Shown in pieces: positions 11,952 to 23,500 of a stretch of 64,000 nucleotides of DNA. Under the pieces are notes generated by a model. That model had not been told where the DNA came from and ran no database searches. It was given only the letters and a program-made list of their open reading frames with translations. This DNA is from Lineus longissimus (lineage: Eukaryota > Nemertea > Pilidiophora > Heteronemertea > Lineidae): positions 8,573,001 through 8,637,000 of the forward strand of contig NC_088308.1 in NCBI RefSeq assembly GCF_910592395.1. The letters run 5' to 3'. The first letter of the stretch is position 1. Each line of letters opens with the position of its first letter. The translations under genes and the position numbers were made by a program.

Positions 11952-12313
11952 CCCGGTGTAAAAGGAATGGACATCCTAGGAATGCAGGACCTTACAATAG
12001 CTGTGTATTGTCAACGGATGTGGTAAATGGTTTTGTTAGGGTTAGCTACATAATCTTCAACAAAGGAACTTGGCGACTCTATTCACTTTAACAAAAGGAC
12101 CGGACTTAGATTCCTTTTACACGTAAAAGAAATGCAAGTCCCCCCGTAATCTGAGTCCGGTCCTTTTGTTATTAAAGTGAATAGAGTCGCCGAGTTTCTT
12201 TGTTGAGGATTATGTAACTAACCTTAACCAAACCATTAACCACATTCGTTGACAATACACAGCTATTGTATGAGGTCCTGCATTCCTAGGATGTCCATTC
12301 GTTTAACACCGGG
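11952..12313. repeat. Long palindromic (foldback) repeat, copy B
   Basis: Duplicate of 255-618. Here the ends are better kept: CCCGGTGTAAAAGG at the left and the inverted ACACCGGG at the right. Confidence 0.75.
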
Positions 12314-12506
12314 AGTTGATTTTAAGGCCATGGCTGGTTGCACAGTTAATTGCGCCCTCCAAGAAATTCATTTCATGAACCACATAATGACTTTTATCGG
12401 GTGTCCAATGAAAATTTTACGTGAATGCAACCAAACCTATTGTTTTACAGTGGCGAAGAGGGCGACGCGCTGGCATTCTGCTCTTCTGCAGTCTCACATG
12501 AAGTAT

Positions 12507-12929
12507 CTAGTTGGCTCTATCTTTCTGGGACCTCTCACTGTAGCCAATTAGCCAAAAAGTATTTACCTTTTTTCTCATGATTTTAGTAATTAAACCATTC
12601 GTAAACTTCAACTGACAACACCGACCCAGGAAGAAGCAAGTGTTAGTTTTGCCTTGCTTCTTAAAACTGAACCCGGCTACTAGATCGTGATGTGAGCAGC
12701 TTATAGAGCAGTGTAGTCGTGACCTCGGGTCTAACCAGACACTGTTTTGTTGGTATATAAAACCGATCTCAGCGTCATTTGAAAGTGGCGCAAATATCAC
12801 AGCGAAGTCCGTACTTCTTATTGAGCTTATGAGGCACGTAATTGCCGTGATGAAAAATAAATCAAATCTTCGCAATACTGGAAGTTCAGTTGACAATGAA
12901 TCTATCATCATTTTGTTGGTGTTTTCCAC
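12507..12929 (-). CDS. PAN/apple-like domain reading frame, copy B
   Basis: Paralogue of 962-1405 (140 aa), with most differences being single substitutions. The same hydrophobic stretch and cysteine pattern are kept. Its C-terminal tail differs (FWLIGYSERSQKD) because a one-base difference near 12,550 changes the frame. The start used is the internal ATG at 12,929; copy A reads further upstream. Confidence 0.4.
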   Translation of the reverse strand: MENTNKMMIDSLSTELPVLRRFDLFFITAITCLISSIRSTDFAVIFAPLSNDAEIGFIYQQNSVWLDPRSRLHCSISCSHHDLVAGFSFKKQGKTNTCFFLGRCCQLKFTNGLITKIMRKKVNTFWLIGYSERSQKDRAN

Positions 12930-13266
12930 TTCTAGCAGTTGAGCTGATGCAAGGACCTGCGAAACTTCAAGGAGCGTTTATAGCGAAGCTTCTAAAATCA
13001 TTGGTCGATCGAATTCGAAAAGTGTCAAAATCGCCAGACTAAAGCAGAAAATCAATATTTTTTGGAATTATTTTGATAGTCCTGTGCGCCTTGTACTTGC
13101 TGTGAGACGATATTGTCCAATCTATCTTTTTCGTCACTCTGGACCATTGATATGTTATTGATTCAAACCAGAAACTCATTACATTTATCTTGCTTCACCG
13201 TAGAGAATTAAAGTTTGCATGCACAATACTCAGGTCAAATATACGGTTGGCCTGAGTTAGGTTATT

Positions 13267-13395
13267 AGTGAGTTTCCGCATTGCTCACGAACAACGATTA
13301 CGATTACGATTTCTTTGTGATTGAACAGATTACATGCACTCATACAAAGAATTCGTAATCGTAATCGTTGTTCGTGAGCAATGCGGAAACTCACT
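13267..13395. mobile_element. MITE with 43-bp perfect arms, ATT target duplication
   Basis: The 129-bp element begins AGTGAGTTTCCGCATTGCTC and ends with its exact inverse. The arms are perfect for 43 bp and about 51 bp with one mismatch. ATT flanks it at 13,264-13,266 and 13,396-13,398. Copy A (near 1,690) shows the empty site. A TATT four-base duplication is an alternative reading. Confidence 0.9.
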
Positions 13396-14059
13396 ATTGT
13401 TTGTGCCGCTCCCATCTTGATATATCCAAATATGGTTGGAAACTCTTCCATATACTTGGTGTCCATGCGGATATTTCGTTTCTTACCATTGTATATAAGA
13501 TGTATAAAACAGTTCTTACTATTAACGTCCTAAATATCATTCATTGTTTTTGTTTAAATCGTATTCCTTTGCTCCTGCCAATAATCCTTTGAACTATATC
13601 ACAACATAGCAAGAATCAGCTGTTGTTGCACTCTCAAGGCATATCATTGAGCTTCAACTCTAAACGTTGCTCGAGTGTTACGAAGTTTCAGGTCCTTATC
13701 TCTCCCATTCAATCATACGGAACATCATGTACGTCCCCTCCCAGTAATAGATTGATGAGCACTATTTTTTTTAAATTACAATTCTTTTACACGTACAAAC
13801 TTTTGCGTCAATGTTGGTTGAAAAAACAACTTTTCTGATTATTGTATATTTATATTTGTTTACAGCCACCCTTGAAAGGAGGGAACTTACAATCGACCCC
13901 GCCTACAGTCACTTTGACAAAAATGAAATCAAAACAGGCAAGGTTGACCAAATGTCGTGACGAAAAGAAAACAAGCGACTAATAGTAGCCTACTTCGACG
14001 ACTCGCCACTGATCTTCATGTTGATAGCTGCTATAGGGCTCCCTCCAACGTCCTAAGGT

Positions 14060-14190
14060 GAGGGCACCTAGTTTTACTGTTATTTGGACCATATGTTTTA
14101 TTTGTATTTTCATCACTGTTGTTTTACTATGTATATAATTTTATGTTGGTGCTCAATAAAGTTTTTGAAATTGAAATTGAAATTGAAATA
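14060..14190 (+). mobile_element. Retroposon 3-prime tail
   Basis: About 130 bp are absent from copy A. They carry a polyadenylation-like AATAAA at about 14,155 and end in a short tandem tail of TTGAAA units. This is typical of a 5-prime truncated LINE or SINE insertion. Its tail abuts the minisatellite. Confidence 0.6.
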
Positions 14191-14640
14191 CGTCGACCAA
14201 CTCAGGATATGAAAAAAATAAGTCCACCAACTCAAGATAGGTAAGAAAAACGTCTACCAACTCAAGATAGGTAAGAAATACTTCTACCAACTCAAGAGAG
14301 GTGAGAAATACGTCTACCAACTCAAGATAGGTAAGAAATACGTCTACCAACTCAAGATAGGTAAGAAATACGTCTACCAATTGAAGATATGTAAGAAATA
14401 CATCCACCAACTCAAGATAGGTAAGAAATACGTCCACTAACTCAAGATAGGTAAGAAATACGTCCACCAACTCAAGATAGATAAGAAATACGTCAACCAA
14501 CTCAAGATAGGTAAAAATACGTCCTCCAACTCAAGATAGGTAAGAAATACGTCTCCAAACTCAAGATAGGTCAGAAATACGTAAACAAACTCAAGCTTGT
14601 AGAGATATAAGGGTAAGAAATACGTCCACTAACTTCAGAT
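14190..14640. repeat. Minisatellite, 30-bp unit
   Basis: About 15 tandem units of the type GTAAGAAATACGTCTACCAA plus CTCAAGATAG. The reading frame through the minus strand (VDVFLTYLEL repeated) is an artefact of a 30-bp period. Copy A keeps only two or three decayed units near 2,175-2,240. Confidence 0.9.
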
Positions 14641-14679
14641 TCTTTTAGGAATGTTCATGCTGTAGTTAAAAATCTTGTA

Positions 14680-14925
14680 TGCATCGCCGTTTATCTTGAA
14701 GTTAGGATTGGGGGTAATAACTCATTGATCTTTGTAAGTATGCACCGCCGTTCATCTTGAGTTAGGATTGGGGGTAATAACTCATTGATCTTTGTAAGTA
14801 TGCACCGCCGTTCATCTTGAGTTAGGATTGGGGGTAATAACTCATTGATCTTTGTAAGTATGCACCGCCGTTTATCTTGAGTTAGGATTGGGGGTGATAA
14901 CTCATTGATCATGGTAACGACGAAG
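14680..14925. repeat. Tandem repeat, 60-bp unit
   Basis: Four units with near identity start at 14,701, 14,761, 14,821 and 14,881 (GTTAGGATTGGGGGTAATAA at each start). Copy A has one unit, interrupted by the Harbinger element at 2,333-3,102. Confidence 0.9.
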
Positions 14926-17538
14926 CATGTTGTCTTGATATTTATAAAAATTCTACTACAACTATATGAATAGAATATGGGCTGCATTTTAGTGACATTT
15001 TACTCCATTTTCGACGAGCATCCAAGAAATCCCATACGTCTGTACACCGGCAATAATATGGTTCACTTGATTAGATAAGAAACTGCATGAGACGCTGACC
15101 CGAGTCACCAGATCGCACGAGATGATTTTCTCTGACCTGAAGACTATTTTTGTCTGTCTGTCTGTCTGTCTTTTACATGGACTAAATGCACTTTGGGTAT
15201 AATGATAAATCTTGACATCACCATTTTTGCGGTTTTCAATCGATACGCCGGAGACTAACGTGAATATGTGCCTTTGGAGTTTCGATGAGATCACTTCATC
15301 CTCAGGACATCTGTATGTGTTGATCTGACGGTCGATATCCTGACGACCTCGTCGTATCTCGCAACTTCGAACTGCAACATTGACGCCGGTACAGGAATAT
15401 TTGTTTTTGTTTTAACACTGAATGCTACAGCATTTTAATCGTTGCAATGGAGTATCAAGGTGTTTTGTTTAGCAGATTGCACATATACATTTTAACTGAA
15501 TGGGATACATAAAGATCCCTATGTGTAATATTTATTGTCGCGAACACGAATAGATTTCATAAAATATATATATATAAAATCGTAGGGTTGTCCTGAAAGT
15601 GCATGATATATTGATTTTCGTTTGATCGGTATCGACATGATCGATCTTGGAATATCGCATTAGAAAAATGTAGCAGTGATCTGGCTGTGAACAAAACTCT
15701 TGTCCAAGATTGCAAACGATTTATTCAAGACTTTCACTAAAAGCGCATTTTTGTCTTGGATGAATGACTGACAAAAGACTCTCATGTTTTGGAGAATGAA
15801 AGTGTAATCAAACACGTGACAAATTCGATTTTGATCACTACGCACATCTCAAGAAAGATAGTTATCAGTACATGTATATACACGATTACAAAACCAGTTC
15901 TCATCATAAACCATAAAAAAAGGTGCATGCCGTTATACATTGTATATCCGAACTCAATTTGGTTGCCGAGGTCTATTTCCATACCTGTGGCAGTTTTGGA
16001 TTTCCACTGATTAGGTTCCTACCTTGGTTGTTCGATGGGGACCAACTACCTTAAAGGACCAACTATTTACATTACCGGTAGAAGGCAAGCGTAGAGTATG
16101 TTTCCCCATTACAACCCGTTAACTTCCAGTGTCGACTGACAATTATTTCATAGCTGTGATTTATTAGGTAGTTGGCACAAGCGGGGAGGCAGATTTTTGA
16201 TTCAAGACGCTGGAAGCGAGATATTGTATTATTGGAGGCACCGCCTTGTTTTTATCAATTTCACCTCCGGTCAAAAGTCCCGTTTACACGGTGTGAATAG
16301 ATGAATAGTTTCGTTACCTCATCAACCGCTAACTTTAAACGAAGAATCAACCAAAGTTGCTTACAAGTTCATAGCTTTGACTTAAATAACTTACATTGTA
16401 ACAGGAAACTTGGAATGAAAAAGATACATTGAAACAAAATTGAAATATTCCTTTTCAAGCCATCGTTTGTAAAGACCGGATTGCCATATTATGGGGTCAA
16501 AGGTGGCCCGCAGACACCACATCGAAATGACGGAACGGGCCGAACGCGATATCTGCCGAGGTCAGTGACGTATCAAACCATATCGAAGCCGGTTAAGCTA
16601 ACCCGCCTCGTGCAAATACGATTTCATTCCAGGCGAACAGCCTTGCTCCACCTTAAGAGAGTTATAATCTAGGTCAGTTCAATGAACATGCACCGTGTAA
16701 ACAGACCTATTATATTTCTGAACGCACATCACAACCAGTGAGTCCCTCTGGTCTATGAATTACTAATGATTTCCCCCGTCTCACCAGTTACATGTCATCG
16801 ATGTTCCATCACTCCCAGCGGCCATAACAAACTCTCTTTAGAAATACTAACGGATCTTTCTTTATGCCAAACGTTATGTAATTGCAGTATCAAAACAGAT
16901 AAACCACATTCCTCTTCAGGCTGCAAATAAAGAGCAGATTTATGCTTACACGAAAATTAATGCTTGATAAATATCGCGGTTTAAACATAATTTGATACAT
17001 GGAATATTACAAATATTTATCATCTATTTTGTAGTAATATTCTCACACTGTCATACCCAATGAGGCCACCTATGATTGCACGATCGGCTAGGAGAATCTT
17101 GAAATAGACAGTTTTGTGCTGGCATAATTCCATCATTGATATAAATTGCCATGATTTTTATCTTTTGAACTTTTGTTGTAACTAATTTTGGAAAACGTTT
17201 TGGTTGAACCTGTGTGTAGTAATGCACGGATCGCCAAACTAGATCTAAAGTGGATATATTGATTCAAGGAGCATATTGCTGGAACTAGCTTTGTTCGCTG
17301 GAACTACATGTAGCTTCGTTGTGAATCGCAATTTCTTTCGCAGTGTGTACGGCTTCCCTCATTAGGAGTCTAAACCTCGTGTTCGCTGACAGTATTTGAA
17401 GGTTTTAGTCACAATACCCCACCAGTTTTGCTAACGAGAACCTCGTTTGCACAAAGCAAACAGACGTTATGATGAACATCAAAATAACAAAGAAGTACAT
17501 CAGGAACGTGTCGATAATACGTGCAGCGACTGTCCATT

Positions 17539-20500
17539 CTAAACCTCTTTGGTCATCTGTTCTAAATTCGCCTTTTTCACGTATCGCAGAGGCCGATTCG
17601 TGATGTTTGTCTCTTTATTACCTTTGCGAGACCTGTCCATTGGCGACACAGATGTAGCTGTAGGAGAGGACGTGAAATTACGTGGAATGGCCGCCGTGTT
17701 CCAAGTGATCTTTGCAAGGCCGCGGATTACCCTCTCGACCATTGGGGACATTTCTCTATCTGCGGGCGTGTAGAACACTTTCAGAACCAGCACGGTCAGG
17801 ACGATCGAGGCGGCAGACATAGCAGTCAGTGCCGTCAAATAGATAACTGGAATTTATAAAAAACATGTGATATATCGATGGAGATAGGTCGTGTCAGTGG
17901 CTAAGCGGTCATAGAGCACTAGGATAATCATCAGGAAGTCGTTCGGCTGTCTGTTTGATTTAGTGACCTTAGCACGGCACGTAACTTTTTCAAAATTGGT
18001 TCGACTTTCGAACGAAATATAGAAAACTGCCAGGTTTCTCACATGCACTGCCTATCCAATTAGCATAATCAGGCCGGGGCAAAGTCTTGCCCCCATGCCT
18101 GATTTTTAAAAAATTGAACGGCAAGGGGCTTATACGCCGGTTGAACTCTGACTGAGAACTATGCTATTGCTACAAAATCCAAACAGTCTATCATTTGGCC
18201 TGTATGACATGTGTGACCCTGAAATATAGGTCAAGTTGAAACCCTGTGTGCCATGTGTGGTCTTGATCATGATGCCAAATTCATCCGTTTAGTAATGATG
18301 GAATAATATCACTTTTCAGGTTTTAGATGCCGTTCCTTGGTGGCCACAGTTAGACTCAAACTGCCAGTTCATCACATTTGACCTCAGTGGCCTTAGAAAG
18401 TATAGTACGCAGTTCCAATCACAACACTACCCTGTTGTTATGGTATTCCATTTTTTTTCTACTTTCACGAAGGTATGAAAATATGGAGTTACTTTTAATC
18501 TTACCTAAAACGGGTGTTTCATTCGTGGTCTTAGGAATGTTGTTCGCAGTTGTCATCTGGAATACGGTCAGCGCCACCAATGTGGTTATACTGAGTGAGA
18601 TCTGCTCTCCTGACTCGCAAGGAAGGAAGAACACCATCACGACCAGGAGAGAAACGCCAACACAAGGAATTAAGACGTTCAGCACATAGTAGGTTGATTT
18701 TCGCCTGAGGTACATTGTAACTCGGTATTGTTTCCAATCAGGGAAATTTTGTTCGTAGTAGTATGTTTCAACTTCACCGTTTTCGACACATGACCATTCT
18801 CCGTTCACTGTGCCTTTGGTCGATGAGGGTACACTGTTCTTTAAAAGTTGCAACTTTCGGGGATCGTGTGATAAACTTCCGATTAAAAACGAACAAATTT
18901 GTTCATCAAAAGGAAACTTAGCCATTTTCATCACGCACTCGACAGAAAAAGCGGCCACCAATAACCAAGTCAAAGTCCCGTCTGACTTCAAGATTATTCT
19001 GTGTGCTGGCCGGTATTCAAACGCAGGGTCGGCGTCGATTCTGAAATAAGTGCAGTAGTCGTGTAGAATAAAAATATATAAGCGAGCCCTATAATTTGTA
19101 ACCTGCTAGTACCCAATAAGGTTCTCTTCAAATGATCGGGTATTCTTTACAAATAAAAGAGGTTCATCAGTGTGAAATCGTTCTTCAAATTAGTTTAATT
19201 GAATGTGTCTCGTCATGACAATATCTGTATCAAATCTGAGTCGGAGCCGGAAATTCATCTTAACCATTCCAGTTTACGAGCATTTTTGTCTTGCATGATT
19301 CGCATCCGGCCCTCCCCCAACCCCACGCAGCAAATTTAAGGGGACCACTGCTCGTACCGATTATAAATGCCTATATCTGGCAGCCAGATTGCATCTCCTG
19401 GTACCAGTATCGATTGCAACCCGTCATATTCAGACTCGTTCCATCGCATATACTCATCTTTCCAACCCTAAAACGAATAAATATTCATATATTTCGCCAC
19501 AAGCTGATTGAAAAATCATACAAGTTCCTTCTTTCAGAGCTGAAATTGGAAATTGAATTTGAGAGTAGCGAGTTCCAGCATATCGCAAAATCGTTTCGCG
19601 GTGATGACGTAGCCGTTCGTATGGGGCACGCTTCACAAAATCTAGCAAGTGTGGCTATTCCGCCAGTCACTTTATTTCGCCAGTCACCAGTAACCAGAAA
19701 TTTTAAAGACTATACGGTGGCCTAGTAGGCATATGGCATATTTGAAGAATTTTGAAGTTTTTGATAGGTATAGGGAATAAACTTGGTATTTAACGTAGGC
19801 CTATAGCTGGCAATTATATTAATCAGATTAGACTTATGTGGAGTTAGGGGGGGGGGCATTTGCCTGCCCTTTTAACTTTCTCGGAATAAATAAAATGGAG
19901 TCCCCCCCCCCCCACCATTCCAGAGGATAACAGATTAACACTATCAGGAACAAATCCATATGATGGAGATAGGATAATAGTTTGATCATGCCATCATAAT
20001 TTCTTTAAAAGAATCAATAAACTACGTTTGTACAATAAAATATGAATGTACAATACAAATATACATGTGTTCCTTACAGGCCACCGTATAAATCATAGCA
20101 AACTCATCAACTCGGAAATTCCTTCTCAGACTCGAGAGTCAACTTCCTGGACACAACGGTAAACCTGCTACCCACGGGCGAACTGTGCACTGACTTGTAC
20201 GTCAAACCTACAGATTCGCACAACTACCTTCTCTACTCGTCAGCCCACGTTGCCTCATGTAAACGGGACATCCCATACGGGCAATTTCTGAGAGTCCGCA
20301 GAATATGCTCTAGATTAGAGGACTTTGAACACCACTCACTCATTCTAGCACAACACTTCGCCAGGAGAGGTTACCCCAACCAACTCATAGAGGAGTCATT
20401 GATCAAAGCCCACAGGCAAAACAGATCAGCCCTCATCAGCGCACAACCAAATACACAGACCAAGGACGAGACAAATCCACCTTTCTTCTTTGTCACCACG

Positions 20501-23500
20501 TACAACCCAGCCCAAACTGAACCGTACAAAATCATCAGCGAAAACAAAGACATTCTCGCCAGGCACCGAACGACATTACATCTGTTCGAAGCCCCCATCA
20601 CTAAAGGCTTCAGGCGCCCACCAAACCTGAGAGACCTTCTAGTCAGAGCAGAACTTGACAACAGGACAAGTACAACTGCGGAGACAAACCAACTAATCTG
20701 TCTCTCACCCAACAGGTGTCGATACTGCCCACGGCAGGATCACCAGCCGCACCACAGGCCGGTCTTACAACACAAAGAACAACATCTGTCGTCAGAGCAA
20801 TAATGTCATTTATTGTATCCAATGTGAAACATGCAACATACAGTATGTGGGTGAAACGAAACAAACTATCATTGGTCGTTTCCAAAAACACTTCTATAAC
20901 ATCACCAAGCGCAACAACGCTGAGATCATCGGCCATCACTTCAATCAGACCGACCACCATGGACTGCAGGATGTACGCATCTGCGTCCTAGAATTTATCC
21001 ACGCCCCCCCCCCCCCCCCCCCCCCCCCAGATGCGGATAACTCAAAAAACATTAGACTCTCTAAAGAGTCCACATGGATCCATCGACTGCGCACCATGTC
21101 ACCGCTCGGTCTCAATATCAAAGACAACATGTCCTGGTAACAGGAAACCAGCACTAGCTAGCGTATCTACTATTTCTTTTCCATGCAGGTTATCCTTTTA
21201 CTTTTCTCTCGCAGCACCAAGCCAGCGCTGCTGTCCCCCATTCTCCGTATCTCCGTTTCACCAGCTTTCAGCCGGGACATCACCCAATGCCCCTGTCCTC
21301 ACCACAAAACACGTCACTGGGCGAGCTGAAAAATACAATTTCAGTCAGCCTTTACTACACCAAGTAACGACCCCAATCTGGGCACCACCAATGCCTACCA
21401 TCTATTGTCTCTTATCTAAAGATTCTTTTGAGTCGTCACATCGATCGACATCAGGGTCATTGCTGTCATACTACAATGGCAGGCCAGTTAAACCACTAGT
21501 GATTGTGCCGAGGTTACATCTACACCGAAACCGTTACCCAGGCAAAATATTTCAAGCCTATCCCCACACATGTCTTCTGGCGCCACAACGCCAAAATACG
21601 CGCAAATGAGCCGCCATATCACCCCAGACAACCACACGTCATCTTGGCCAAGACATCACAACCCATGGTGTCGACGCAGGGGACGCATGTCGTCGCACAA
21701 CACCACGCAGACGTCAAGACGCACAGGACAATCAAACGGAAAATACGCAAGTCTGACAGATCGTCATTCACAACGGTATTATCAGCGGACCACAGCAGTC
21801 ATATCACGTTTAAATTTTGACCATCGCATTATCATTATATGCTGGAATCATACATGTTATGCTGCCAAATACGGCACAATCACTATTAAACATGCTTAAG
21901 TTATAAAAAGGTATTTGATTTTACCTTCAATCATAGGTTTTGGCACTTTTATGCCGAATTTATAATATTTTAAAAAAATTACTGGTGACAGGTGACTGGC
22001 GATATAAATGACTGGCAGACTATCCACACTCAAATCTAGCAGGCTTCATAACACTAATAGACACATGATGATTTCAGGGTTTGGGGGTCTGACTTTTTGT
22101 CTTAATTTCACGCGTCCACCACGTTTCAGGGCTCAGTGGATTAATTGGATCCCCAAATCCACGCCGGTGAACAAATGAGGCTCAAAATTAATCAGAATGT
22201 TAGCCAGAAACAGTTTTAATTCATGATATCAGAGGAACTACATTCTGATTGTACAGATAACATCCCTACTGGGCAGTGAGACCACGCATTGATGTCTTAA
22301 AGTACTACGATCCACGGCTGCTGATCGGTCGATTAGTGATGTAGTGATGTGAGCCAGCAGGCCAACATTGTACATACGTCGATACGTATGTGATTTTGCC
22401 GGAAGTCGCTCGTGGTGTATATACAGGAAGGCGATTTGGTGATAAACGCCACTAATTGGAATACACTAGATAATAAAACTCTAAAAGTACACGTATAATG
22501 ACCGAGCACGTTATAAAGATTTCTTGCAAGTACACCTGGCCATGGCCTGGTACACACAGTAGTTGTGGAGATGTTGTTTGAGGCAAGTGCTGATCTGCGC
22601 TAGAATTCACATGCAGTACACCTTGTTACATGAATTGTCGTGGTCCAAAAGTATTAAGGTAGCAGGAAGGGGTGGGCGTTTGTGGTTTTTGAGTGTGAGG
22701 GGGTATAGTGGTGTTTGTTGACTGTGCTTTAAGAGAGCCTAGGCATGATGCCAGTCTCTCTTAAAGCACAGGTGGCTAGGCTCTCTTAAAGTACAGTCAA
22801 CAGATATGTGGTTTCAGTGGTATACGGAAAAAAAGGTACAGGAAAAAAAGGTACGGAAATAAAGGTACAGGAAATAAAAGTACAGGAAATAAAAGTACTG
22901 GAAATAAAGGTACCGGAAAAAAGGTACCGGAAAAAAGATACAGAAAATGGCATAAGTAGGTAAAATAGGTACACCATTTTTTTTTAGAATATTATTCTCT
23001 TCAACTGGTTCAGACTCGGCCTATGTCTTAATCTTTTCTTGCCCATTTTTCTGCTTTTGTGACTAAGGTGGTGCCTTAAAATAGTTTAATACATTTAGGA
23101 ATTTGAGGAAAATTCATGGAAGAAGTTGCCTAACATGGGAGCTGATGTTTTTTGGGGGTAATAACTACATTCACGTTTTTTTAACTTTTAAAATACTCGT
23201 GTCGTATTCTATATTCTTATCAGGGGCGGATCCAGGATCTTGGGAATCGGGGGGGGGGGGGGGGGGGGGCGCACCTGGCATGCGCATCCTACCTGGCATT
23301 TCACATCAAGATTCTCGCCTATTGCCCTAAATAGCTTGTGTTTGGTCTTAAATCTAATAATGTGTCTGTTAAGACCTAATTGACCAGGCGTATTGTAAAT
23401 AAGGTCCAGCTCTATGATGAATGTTAATTGATTAATTGCAATTTAACTTGAACACTGGTACATTTATCAGTTAACTCTTTTGCAGAGGGAATTGTCCTAG

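Larger units (their letters stand above)
11779..18126. repeat. Segmental duplication, copy B
   Basis: Partner of 84-6758, displaced by about 11.7 kb. It lacks the three copy A insertions. It has its own: 13,267-13,395 (MITE), about 13,776-13,952, about 14,060-14,190 (retroposon tail), and an expanded minisatellite at 14,190-14,925. A short third start of the unit lies at 9,530-9,595. Confidence 0.85.

Noticed and set aside
14153-14500. 115-aa protein made of VDVFLTYLEL repeats
   Set aside because: It is a translation of a 30-bp minisatellite; any frame without a stop in the unit stays open.
21031-21899. Long plus-strand frames (192, 105 and 109 aa) after the Penelope nuclease
   Set aside because: They overlap each other, are low complexity and match no retroelement domain; they are probably untranslated tail of the retroelement.
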